A stretch of DNA of 64,000 bases from Deinandra increscens subsp. villosa (Eukaryota; Streptophyta; Magnoliopsida; Asterales; Asteraceae). The first letter of the stretch is position 1. Each line of letters starts with the position of its first letter. The position numbers and the translations under genes were made by a program. A model generated the notes under the pieces. The model was not told where the DNA came from and did not search any database. It worked only from the letters and a program-made list of their open reading frames with translations. This document shows, piece after piece, positions 19,781-30,059 of this stretch. The stretch covers positions 16,648,729 through 16,712,728 of the forward strand of contig JBCNJP010000017.1 in NCBI GenBank assembly GCA_039602395.1. Direction: 5' to 3'.

Positions 19781-22372
19781 AAGGGTTCAATGTAGACCCC
19801 TCCTTTTTTATAGACCCCATAGACCCCAATTATAACCATTAGATCTTGATTCAAGGATTTTAGTTATAAGGGGTACGATCGTCAAAAACCAACCCATGCC
19901 TAATCTTAATCTTTACACTGACATCATAATCCCTAATGGAGTATTCTCATAGTACGATTACGATTCATCATCACTTCTAGGTAAACACATCGCCCCCACT
20001 CTCATCGGCCGTCGCATGCCGGCTTTTCACCACCGCGTTCCTCGACGATGCCTCCAACAAATTATTTACATTCGTCTCCTAATTCTGTATCCCCCTCCAT
20101 TCTTTCAGATTCCTTTACGTCGTTGTTTTCGAAATCGAATCGAATCAGGTTGCGGAACTCAGGAATTTGAGTCTAAAGAACAACAGGAGATCCGATCAGA
20201 GACAACCGAGTACCACCGTCTAATGGATTCAGAATCGATGACGGAAAAGGTAATCGAATTGTTATTGAGATTTGTTAAACCTAGTTAAAACTCACGACCT
20301 TTAATTTGATAGAAATTCTATGTATATATATACAATCTGAAACTCGATTCGAGTATAGGTTTTTACAGTAGAATCGTGACTATGATAATCTTCATTTGTT
20401 CACCCAAGTTTGATATTCATCATCCAATTTACACCTTCAGAGATCTGTTTTGACAGTAGAATCGTGTATAGGTTTTAATTTGTAAGCAAAACAATCTGCA
20501 ATTTTATTGAGTTCCTTAAGATTATAACTCTTTTCTAATAGTTTATGATGTTTCTTAAGATTAAAATCGGTTTAAATGATGATTATGAATTTTAGTTTGT
20601 CAAACAAAGTAAAACTCATTAAGTGATTTATTTTGATCATGTTTGTATAAAGTGATTTTTCATTAAGTTATATTTGATTCGCATAAAACTCAAACTCACT
20701 AATCTTCTCATAGCCTTATTAAAAAACTCATTGAGTTTTATTTGCAGTGAATTTTAATTTATTTTCTATTTGATCATCAGTGGTACCTTAAAAACTCAAC
20801 TAGCCTGAAAATCTTGATTGATTTCCAAGGAATATATTATATTTGATTTAATTTGAATTTGTAGGAGATGTCTTGTGGAGCAACCAGTTAGACAAGGTAC
20901 TACATTCGGGGATTTTACAAGAATGTTTTGGATTTTATTTCTGGAATTCACGAGCTTATTCGGTAATGGCAATAGTGATCTTTGTTATGTTTCCACCTCT
21001 TTTGCTCCCTCAAGTAGGTTGGAACCCTCCTCTGTTAATTTGTTAATTTTGACTTTTGAGGTCAAGTTGACCAACTTTTAGAATTGTTGTTGCTGACAGA
21101 ATCATTGAGTCATGCTTCAACTGTATCAATCCTCTTAGCATTTGTCTTTGTTGTTATCATATATGGGATGACGATTTACGCCATGGTTAAAGGCCAAACT
21201 GAACAACTTTTAGAATTTTGAGGTCAAGTTGACCAACTTTTAGAATTTTGACTTTTGATGTATATTGATTATGTAAAATGATCCATGAGGTTTCCATATG
21301 CATTCAAATCACGTATGATGGAATACAATTCACTATGGAGTCACTCGGGGTCTTATGATGGAAAATTTATACTTTAAAACTCATTCACGGTCTTATAAAC
21401 TTGCTCTTAATTGTAAAACTTCGACTTTAAAACTCACAAAATTTACTTTTGAGTCTAAAACTCATTGTTGAGTTTTATAATCTCAATGCTCGGTTTAAAA
21501 CTCATTACTGATTATAAATTCATAGTTTAGTATAAAACTTACTATGGAGTCTAAAACTCACTCTTGAGAGTAAATGACATCAATTTATAATTTGGGTTTA
21601 GTTTAAAAAACATTGAGTTTAAAACAACAAGTTCTAAACTCAACAATGAGTTTTAAAACTCTTCAAAGTGGGTTTATAATTTGGAGTGAGTTTTATACAA
21701 CTTCAATTTATAATTTGGGGTTAGCTAAAAAAACATTTAGTTCAAAATGAGTTCTAAACTCAACAATGAGTTTTAAAAGTCTTCGGAAGGATTTATAATT
21801 TGGATTGAGTTTTATACAACATCAATTTATACAAACATCAATTTATAAAGTTATAAATCAATATTGAGTTTAGTTGAAAAAAACATTGAGTTTAGAACAA
21901 AGAGTTTAAAACTCTTCAGAGTGGGTTTTAAAACTATCCATAGTTTATACTTTGGATTGAGTTTTATACAAACATCAAGTTATAAAGTTTAAGGTTAGTT
22001 GAAAAAAATAGTGAGTTCTAAACACAACATTGAGTTTTAAAACTAAGTGTTGACTATTAAACCTCGTCATGGAGTAAAATTTACGCTAAAGTATAAAACA
22101 ACTTCAAATTATAAAACTCAATGTTGAGTTTTAAAAATGACTACTGAGTTTCACTGCAGATTATAAAACTCACAGAAAATTATAAAACTCAGTGCAAACT
22201 TTAAAATGACGCTGTAAAATTACGAAAATGCCCCTCCGTGTTTTTTCCATCAAGATTGTCATTAAAACCTCAAATCTAATCTTGGCTCTTGATCTAATTT
22301 AATCCAATGGTTATTTTTGGGGTCTACCGGGTCTACAAAAAACAAGGGGTCTACACGGATCTTTTCACTATA
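19778..22372. mobile_element. (TA)n-flanked TIR element of about 2.6 kb
   Basis: The left end reads AGGGAAGGGTTCAATGTAGACCCC and the right end, reverse-complemented, AGTGAAAAGATCCGTGTAGACCCC. Similarity continues for roughly 80-100 bp (TAGACCCC, ATAACCATT). (TA)n lies at both ends. The interior has a GC-richer 5' portion with an exon-like frame at 20016-20288 whose inner ATGGATTCAGAATCG ends at a GT, an AG-bounded segment near 20866, and an AAACTCA-rich portion. No transposase is seen. It may carry captured gene pieces. Confidence 0.55.
21360..22210. repeat. AAACTCA/TGAGTTT-rich degenerate repeat tract
   Basis: Dozens of copies of TTTAAAACTCA, TAAAACTCA and their complement GAGTTTTAAAACTC are scattered in both orientations through about 850 bp, with recurring TTATAATTTGG phrases. 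No ORF is present. It lies inside the (TA)n-flanked TIR element. Confidence 0.6.
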
Positions 22373-22557
22373 TATATATATATAGTGAAACGTTCATTGT
22401 AGACACCCCCATAAGTGTAGACATGTAGACACATTTTTTGGTTGTGATTAATTTCTTTTTTCCTTCTTTTTCTTTTTTTCTCATTATTCAGAAAATTTCA
22501 CATGTGAAGAAAAAACTATTTCACATGCGAAAGTATCTACAATGAACCTCACCCTAT
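22373..22557. mobile_element. Small (TA)n-flanked MITE
   Basis: About 185 bp. The left end TAGTGAAACGTTCATTGTAGA is matched by the right end, whose reverse complement is AGGGTGAGGTTCATTGTAGA. The inner part has TTTCACATGTG/CATGCGAAA. It shares its (TA)n edges with neighbours on both sides. Confidence 0.65.
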
Positions 22558-22975
22558 ATATAGGGTAAGGATCCTGCGTAAATACTTTATATTGCGAAAA
22601 CGCGAAAACCAATATTAAAACCTACATAACTTTTTTATACATTAATGTTTTTTCATAAAATTCGCACAAGAAAGTCTTAGAATTACGCTATCTCTAGACA
22701 AAAAACAAATTATAATGCGAAAAAACTTCTTATGTTAAAAACATATTAAAAACACTAAAGCATTTATGTTACTTGATAATGAAACATAGTGCACATGTGC
22801 AATATATAATTAAAAAAGTTATAATATGTTATTTTATTTCTTTAGATCTAAAGATAAGACAACTATAAGATTTAGGGTTTAATTTCTTTTTAAAACTATT
22901 AATGTATACCACATATATGAGGTTTTTTGGTGTGATGCACATGTGCATTATTAAAAAAAACACAAAATATGAAAT
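22558..22975. mobile_element. Decayed relative of the GGGTAAGGATC palindromes
   Basis: It begins with TATATAGGGTAAGGATCCTG and TTGCGAAAACGCGAAAACC, like the elements at 57027 and 57860, and includes GATGCACATGTGCATTATT further in. A convincing opposite end is missing, so I read it as one arm plus centre. Confidence 0.45.
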
Positions 22976-22989
22976 TTCTATTTCTATAA

Positions 22990-23012
22990 CACCTAACAGT
23001 GGTATCAGAGTT
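22990..23012 (+). other. Relic copia-type LTR end and primer-binding site
   Basis: CACCTAACA followed by GTGGTATCAGAG (TGGTATCAGAG at 23000-23010) looks like an LTR terminus and initiator-Met PBS. No element body with domains follows, so it is a fragment at best. Confidence 0.35.
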
Positions 23013-23094
23013 ACGATCACCACGCGTAAACCAGAACCGGTCTTTTCGTAACCGATTGATATATTTCTATTTCTAAATAATACATTCAACATCT

Positions 23095-23805
23095 TGTAGG
23101 TTTATCTGTAAAAGTACCACACTAAAAGATTTATATTATATATTTGTAGGTGTAATTTTTACACTATCACTAAATAGCGTGCAATACTTTTGAAAGATGT
23201 AAACAATTCATAAAACCAATTAGTCAACAAACCTTTCTGGTAAATTTCACAGCCTTATTATTGTTAATGGACAACACTTTCTTTTAATATATGATACACG
23301 CTTTAACAAGATATTATCGGAAACTTTCATTACAATTACCCAGATACATACAATTCCTAGTGTTACCGAAATCTATTTATTAGAACCGATTACTTCCGCT
23401 TTAAAAACGTCCTACAACTCCAATAGAAATTTGAAAAGTTATTCAAAGATAGATTTGATAAAAGTATAAACCACACAACCTATAAATATATCATTTTGCT
23501 ACGTTCAGTTTGCAGTTAAACAAAACAGTTGCAGCAGAGTCACTTTGCTGTTCATTATAAGTTTATAACCCTAGTTTTTAAAGAAATAGTAGCTAATTTA
23601 TTTGTTGCATCCCACTAGACATTAAAAGCCTTTAACCAAAGACAAAACAAGTATTTAGTTTTCCATCGAGATTCTGGATTTGTTTAGTATTCTAAAAGCA
23701 AGTTCATAGACCCAGAGACATTAGAATTCTAAACGAAGTTAATAAACTCATTACAAAAGACTTCATTCAATTCTACCCCGGTGACGTTTGAATTCTGACG
23801 ACACA
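23095..23805. other. AT-rich DNA downstream of the host gene
   Basis: No further gene seen. The part nearest 23805 should be the 3' untranslated region of the minus-strand gene; its polyadenylation site is not identified. Confidence 0.4.
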
Positions 23806-25798
23806 TTAAGACCTGAAAAACATCATACATGTTAGTGAAAAGCAAAAAAAAGAAAAACCAAGCAGAAAACAGTACCAGGACTCACAAAAAAGTACTACAA
23901 AAACGGTTTATGAACACCCCTATACAATGATATATAAACAAAAACCAAAATATGAGATGAGAACTCACATTTTTCTTTTCTGTGTTGAGCTTGGGCCCAT
24001 ACCAGACACACTGCATAGACACGCAAGAACCAAGGCCGCAAAGTTAGATATTATACACTAAATAAGAGAAATGAAAGAAACAATTTTTACACAAATTGAT
24101 ACTACTCGATAGCAATCTGAACATTTGGATTAAATGATTTAGGGTCTGGTCTGTGTACATTGAATATACACTTTTGGCAGCCGTTGAGTTATTTGACAGA
24201 CTTCCTTCATTTTAACTGTTCGCCCCGTTAGAAAAACATAACCTGAATTGACCTACACGTATGTAGATGGTTTGACCTTTTGAAGATGATTCACAGTTTG
24301 CAACACATACAAATATAAAGTGATGCAGGAAGAAGCCTAAATGACCTATGCCCGGAAAGTTGATCAAATCACAGATGTATAATAGAAGAGAAAGAAGAGT
24401 TAACCAAATCATGAAAAAACAGTAAGCTTCAGATCAGATTGAAGAGATGGACACCAGTACCTGGAGCTCAGGGGGGTGTCGCTATGGGAAGTCGGGATAT
24501 CACATGGTTCTGTAAACTTGTTGGGAGTGAGGGCATGAGCGTAATCAAGTGAACCTGGGCAATAGCCAGGTTCTGTGGTGAAGGATCTGAAGGTTCGGGG
24601 GATGTGCGGGAACTCCTCTGAGGTAAGAATGTATGGTGGGATTGGGCGATAACTCGGTGGAGTAGGGATGGAGATAAGGGAAGTAGGATTGTTTTCAGGT
24701 GATGTGGGCCTGTCAGACAGGGAGGTAGGCTTGTAGGGCCGAGACTTGCGGCTGGACAACGGGGAAGTGAAGCAGTATGCTTGAGAAGGTGGCCTATAAT
24801 TCGGTGGAGTAGGTCTGTAGCGATGTTTAGGTCCGCCAGGGCGGTGGATTAATAGGGCTCTTATCTTTCGTGAAAAAGACATATTCACGTACTCATAACC
24901 TTTGGGCATTTTCCATGTGTTTTCACCTGTCCTTGCAATCTCGGTTCCAGGCTGAATTTGATCAGCTTCGACTTTCAGATCCTGAAAGTAAAACCATGTG
25001 AATGCTCAAGCATCGATATGGTTCAACAAGATGTCAAAAGTAGTCCCAATAACAAAGTGAACATTAAATAACACATGTTAAATTATGACAAGAATACGTC
25101 CTGCCTATTATAAGTTTTCTATATGTGGGTGTATAACATGTGTTGAACATTTGTAACAAATAAATAAAATCAACAAGTCTATAACATTAATACACTACAA
25201 CATATTATATATGCGGATACATTTAGTGAGAGACATTAAATAGTAGAAGTGGATTTACTGTGAAATTAAAAAGGCCAGGGAGTAAGACGGTGAACATATA
25301 CTTTATTAATTCTCAATTCAAAGGAATCAAAACATAATGTATTATAATCCTCAACCTACCTTACTGCCATAAAGCCACTTGGAATCAGTTTATGTTTATT
25401 TATCATTTTCTCAGAACTGGGCCCTTAAAGTGATAAAGTTAAACTGGTGACAAAGAACCCTTGACTGACGGTTCAAGAGATGTGGATGGGCAAAAGAGAA
25501 CTAAAGATTACACAAAGAATGTTCTGTATTTTTGAAACCCTTATTGCAAGAAGAACAGAAAATAAGATCATAAAAAACTGCACTGGTCCAAAATTTGAAA
25601 TGATCTAAACCATGCCTTAAATTTATCAGTGATGCATTTCATCGAGCACTTGGTAGACCAATTTAATCAGTGATGCATTTCAACACAAGTTTTTCAGGCT
25701 ATAATCAAACCATTCATATTTAATACCAAAATCATGTAATGTAATCAACAGATAGATGATAGAGCATAATCAGGTACCTGATTCACTGATGACTCCAT
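23806..25798 (-). CDS. Predicted host gene, 196-aa Pro/Ser-rich protein of unknown function, 4 coding exons
   Basis: Proposed coding exons on the minus strand: 25778-25798, 24461-24981, 23969-24010, 23806-23812. Each intron has GT...AG ends (donors CAG|GTACCT, CCAG|GTACTG, AAT|GTGAGT; acceptors TTTCAG, ATGCAG, TTTTCAG) and the phases join without a stop. The product starts MESSVNQ, continues with DLKVEADQIQPG and ...TWKMPKGYEYVN, then has a long Arg/Pro/Tyr/Ser-rich low-complexity region with repeated RPT/YRP phrases, and ends in KRKMS, possibly a nuclear signal. No known domain is recognised. It is the only locus here with coding exons, promoter motifs and no transposon signature. Reading through the second donor would give a product ending LKLTVFS instead. 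Confidence 0.6.
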
Positions 25799-25845
25799 CA
25801 CAGATGGCGAAATTTTTCAGACGAACAAAGTAGGGTTTTGAAATA

Positions 25846-25959
25846 CTGCGAAAAGATTGAACAGGATCTTAACTCTCAACTCAAGATTTTTAGTTCGATC
25901 TAACGATTTTAATAAACAGATGGAGTGATTCGTCATAAATTATTTAGCGTTTTACGCAC
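25846..25959 (-). other. Possible 5' UTR intron of the host gene
   Basis: On the minus strand a donor-like CTCGCAG|GTGCGTAA at 25960/25959 and an acceptor-like TCTTTTCGCAG ending at 25846 bracket 114 bp between the predicted promoter and the ATG at 25798. It does not affect the protein. Confidence 0.35.
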
Positions 25960-26034
25960 CTGCGAGAGGGTTGCCCTAGATACCGAACGAAAAGCGTTGC
26001 GTCAAGAAGATTCGCAAAACTGGGCGGAGAGGCG

Positions 26035-26042
26035 TATTTATA
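26035..26042 (-). promoter_or_regulatory. TATA box of the host gene
   Basis: The minus strand reads CTATAAATACGCC, a consensus plant TATA box about 240 bp upstream of the predicted start codon. Confidence 0.6.
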
Positions 26043-26063
26043 GACGGATGAGGAGATATTTCC

Positions 26064-26072
26064 AAACCCTAA
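26064..26072 (+). promoter_or_regulatory. Telo-box in the host gene promoter
   Basis: AAACCCTAA lies about 22 bp upstream of the TATA box. This motif is known from plant promoters of growth-related and translation genes, often together with other elements. Confidence 0.5.
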
Positions 26073-26074
26073 AA

Positions 26075-26163
26075 AAACGATCGTTTGTTTATTTGCGGAT
26101 TTTAGTCTTAATCGAACCGAAATTCTAACTTTTCGGTTCACAAAACTAAAAAAACGATCGTTT
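26075..26163. promoter_or_regulatory. Twin AAACGATCGTTT palindromes with an AACCGAA inverted repeat between
   Basis: The perfect 12-bp palindrome AAACGATCGTTT occurs at 26075-26086 and 26152-26163, centres 77 bp apart. Between them AACCGAAA and TTTCGGTT form an inverted repeat. All lie just upstream of the TATA box, so they may be paired binding sites for a dimeric regulator. Confidence 0.45.
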
Positions 26164-26529
26164 TTGTCTCTTTGATTTCGAAGTTTTCGGTATGGGCTAG
26201 TTCGGTTTTTTCTTTTTTACTTAAAATGTAATTAATATTAATAATATTAAACTTTAGATTTAAATGTCTTCTCTTATAATCATTTATCCTTATTAAACCT
26301 TTGAAAGTTAAATAGTAAAAAACTTATACCCTCATAACTATTTAATTTTAAAAAAATAAAAAATAGTCACGTGACACGTGTAACCATACAAAATACAAAA
26401 TTCCTTTAAATTTAAAAGTTTTTAAGTAAAACAATATCGATTTTGACCCCAATCTTCCTCATTTTCGATGGTATACTCTTTGTGTTTTTCCTTCTAGGTT
26501 ATCATATCTAGAAAAATTACACATATCTA
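26164..26529. other. AT-rich distal promoter or intergenic DNA
   Basis: No gene seen. It contains CACGTG-type cores near 26371 in GTCACGTGACACGTG, an E/G-box-like cluster that could be regulatory or chance. Confidence 0.4.
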
Positions 26530-26903
26530 TCTATCTTCTATCTATTATAATAAATGAAAAGATTTTCAGGTGAGGTGGCATCATCACAGTCCTCCCTTGA
26601 GTAACCGCAATACCTCACTTTCACCAATTAAGGAGGAAAAAATATATACTCATGGTGTGCAATTTGAAACGCGCAGATCCTCCCTATTGGATCCTTCTAA
26701 CCCATTTAAGGCTCACTCCGCTCGATTACATACACTTAAAAGAAACCATACCTTAACTCGATCAGACGCCTCATTCCATTCACATTCTTCATCTCCTTCT
26801 CCGCTCTGTAACAAAAAGCCATCATCGATCTCAAAGCCCATTTTGAGTCGCGGTTGTATTTGATTTGTTACACCCCACTTACAGTGTGCGCATATAATGT
26901 ATA
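26530..26903 (+). mobile_element. Possible Helitron 5' end and body fragment
   Basis: TCTATCTATTATAATAAATGAAAAG at about 26540 followed by GGTGAGGTGGCATCATC resembles plant Helitron 5' starts. A weak 98-codon frame (26570-26863, Ser/His/Pro-rich) has no recognised domain. The matching 3' end is not certain; the next plus-strand terminus is at 41716. Confidence 0.4.
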
Positions 26904-27395
26904 CTAGGTTAGAACCCGTGTATTACACGTGCTTGAAATAGTAAAATCGATATCATTCATAATTCTTTATATATTTTTCATATATTTTAAGCGTACCTAG
27001 AAACAGTAAACGGATTTATAACCATCTTATATAGCGGAACATATCGTTTATTACTTACAATAATGAATAATAAAATAATAATATTTGTTTATAAAATTGT
27101 ACATATTTGCTTATATATTATTCATATATTTATACGTGGCTGTAGCTGAGATTGAAAGAATGAAGAAAGAGTTGTAGCAATTCTACGGTTGAAAGCGAAT
27201 ATCGATCGTGTTAGAGTTGAAGCGAATGACTGGAGTGTTGGCTTATACATTTCGGGCCACAAACGTGTCATAAGGATCCGTTTGTGGTTTTTTTTAGAAT
27301 ATGGATATGAGTGGTTTTAAAGAGAATTTTGATGTGAAAATGCACCTAGTGTTAAAAAGTATCTCCAAACGTAATTATTAATTAGAGTAAGAAGA
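26904..27395 (-). mobile_element. Short non-autonomous Helitron, 492 bp
   Basis: The minus strand starts TCTTCTTACTCTAATTAATA at 27395 and ends with a CGTGT-AAT-ACACG hairpin, then GGTTCTAACCTAG at 26904. Host bases are A before the start and T after the end, as expected for Helitron insertion at AT. No ORF. Its first 150 bp resemble the start at 29702. Confidence 0.6.
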
Positions 27396-29702
27396 TAACT
27401 TTTTATTTTTAATATTTTGGATGCTTAGAGCATAATTGAATTGAGGGAGCAAGTGGCATAATAACAAAAACTCCAATTCCACGCCGGATTTCCACTACAG
27501 ATTTGGACCTATATTGTAACATTGTTCCAATGTGGCAAAGCAAAAGCATTTTTGAAATTCATCCCTCAGTCCTCATTTTTGAAGTGAGGGAAATTACATG
27601 GTGCCTATAATAATACAAAGTAAAAGTATAATTTAATTAACAAAAGAAAGGACATGTTTCTCCTTAGCAAAGACAACAAATCAGTAGCTTTGCCCCATTT
27701 CTATCAGATTATTTTGCCAAGAAAATATGACCAACAACAACCAAGAGCCCAGAAGTAACAATAGAACCTAAAAAAAGAAATTTCTTATGAAAATGCAAAT
27801 AACACTACACTATCAGAATCATATGCAAGAACAACGAAACCCTTATAAAATAAAGGACCATAAACTTGAAACCATGTATGTTGGTCAACAAATTCAAGAC
27901 AACCGAAATGGAAACATAGGCGGACTGGAATGAGGCTGGAGGGATAGCACGGGGAAGAATGACACATATGCGGCTGATCTCACTCTAAGCAAAAAATAAA
28001 GATGCAAGTCAAAAGTGTATAAAATAAAATACACACTCAAAAGTAACATTTAGACTTTAGACCCCATCACTATTCAAGTATGAACTGCAAGAAGGAAACA
28101 TAATATTACCTGAGAAACACCAAGCCCAACCAATGGAGAGTCATTCGCACCAAAAACCATTGAATAGTTGAATGATCTATCTCAACAGTGAGCAAAGGAG
28201 TCGTGATCTGGCAAATAGTTAATAACCAAGTATATAAACATCAATCCTAAATAACAAATTAATTGAAATTAATCGGATTGAAAGAGAATCAGTAAACCTC
28301 ATAATCGTGCGTGCAATTTTCCTTATGAAGTTGAGATTCTAAACTTTTTGTTGCCAATTGACATCGATATTCAAGAAGACATAGTTGGATGCAAATCCTC
28401 ATGGTTGCATGGTTTCCTCTTGATATTGGGTTGCAAAACCTCTTGTGTTCAACTGTGACTGCTGCAAAATCTAACATTTTAGTTTCCTCGTTATAGACTA
28501 TTAGCCAGAAAATTCACCTATACAAACATCAAGCAAGACTTTAGAATATGCACAATCATATCAAACAAAGTGAAGTAAAACTAAAAACACATACAAATCC
28601 ATCCTTTTACAAACTGGGAATGGAATAAAGAACACAATAATCAAAAGCAACAGAAGGTTATGTGATTGTTACCTTTTAAAATCGATTATAAGATTTTTTA
28701 ATCTCCTGCTCATAAGCAACAGAAAATGATTTCTTAATGTCCTGGTCATCTTCTAAGCACTTAGATGATTTTTAATTACTTAAGGATTTCAAATTTCCTT
28801 TTGAAATTGATTATGTGATTGTTGAATAAACAGATGATAAAGGAATGATTGAAAGTGTGATGGTCAGATATGTTTTTTAAACAATCCGATGATCATAATC
28901 AATTTCACTATAGCCAAACAATAGACTTTGAAAACTAAATGCTAATAGTTATTAGCAGCATGCAACAGCTAGATTATCAATTTCAAAAGGAAATGCCAAA
29001 AAAAACCCTTAATCAAACAATGAACCGATGATTACAAACCACAAAACCCAACCGAACAAAAAACAATCGGATTTGTTAACATCAAAACTGACATCATAAA
29101 CACTAAATAGATCTTCGAATCCTAAAGGTAAATCAAGTTCTTCAGGACTGCAGGGGATATTTTACAGGCCTTAAACCGATGAAAAACAATCTTAAACCCA
29201 TAAAAAAAATCGATAATTGAAGGATTGCAGAATTATTAAAAACAAAAAGCAATCCAATAGATTGGGAAGAAATACCTGAAGAACACCTCAAATCGGAGTG
29301 CACTTTAAGAGTCGATGAAGAAAGAAGCGATGATCGGATGAACGAATAAAGCCGCTGTAGCGAAATAGGATGATCGGTTGTCGAAGAAGTAGATGAACAC
29401 AGTAGAGCACTTCGCTTGATCGGAACCAAGAAGAGAGAGAGAATTAGGGATGATCGGTTGTCCAGAGAGTCGATGAAGAACTCCGCCTGATCGGAACCAA
29501 GAAGAGAGAGCGGCTGGTGTTGTTAGGGTTGAAATCTAATTAAAGTGCCTTATATACATCGGGTCATAAAAACGGGTCATACGAGATCCGCGTCTATTTT
29601 TTACGAGAAATAGATATAGATGATTTTGGGGGGACTTTTTTGGTGAGAATGTCTCTAGTGATCAAGTGTCCCTAGATGTAAATGTTTATTAGAGTAAGAA
29701 GA
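27396..29702 (-). mobile_element. Larger related Helitron, 5' end at 29702
   Basis: The minus-strand start TCTTCTTACTCTAATAAAC at 29702 is followed by a T on the plus strand (A on the minus). Text near the start (GACGCGGATCT, CGTATGACCCG) parallels the 492-bp copy. No separate 3' hairpin was found near 27396, so this element may originally have ended at 26904, with the short copy derived from it or inserted in it. Weak minus-strand frames at 27785-27967, 28289-28477 and 29142-29429 may be captured exon pieces; none is recognised. Confidence 0.45.
29369..29512. repeat. Tandem duplication near the Helitron 5' end
   Basis: Two copies of about 75 bp share GATGATCGGTTGTC, TGATCGGAACCAAGAAGAGA and neighbouring text. 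It is a local duplication with no separate function evident. Confidence 0.6.
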
Positions 29703-30059
29703 TATATATGTGTGAGCTCTTTGGGGGAAAAAGTGAAATTGCACTAATTTTAACTTTATTTTACTAATTTTATAAAAATAACGTTAAAAGTGATGGACTG
29801 TTCATCATGCATCATGTGGTGGAGTTGATAGCCGGAAGACAAGGGGTGCACACACCAATCGGTCTTTATCCCGATTTGTTGAGTCTTATGTGCCTTATGT
29901 CCAAGGCTTGATGCAAAACTACGGAGCTGAGGGTCTCACTGGAAGCAGCTTCTCTATTCCTACGGGGTAGAGGTAAGGCTGTCTACTCACAGAAATCAGG
30001 AAGTGTCTGAATGATGTAACGGCAGATAATAGGCAACCTAGCGGTCCTAAATCAGTATA
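29703..30059. repeat. Dispersed plant repeat motif region
   Basis: The stretch around 29900-30000, with TTATGTCCAAGGCTTGATGC and CTCTATTCCTACGGGGTAGAGG, resembles a dispersed sequence seen repeatedly in plant genomes, perhaps SINE- or LTR-derived. That is recollection, not a search result. There is no gene. Confidence 0.3.

Noticed and set aside
19568..19795. Frame ending in SLSLSLYIYIYIYI
   Set aside because: Translation of (CT)n(TA)n microsatellites at a MITE edge.
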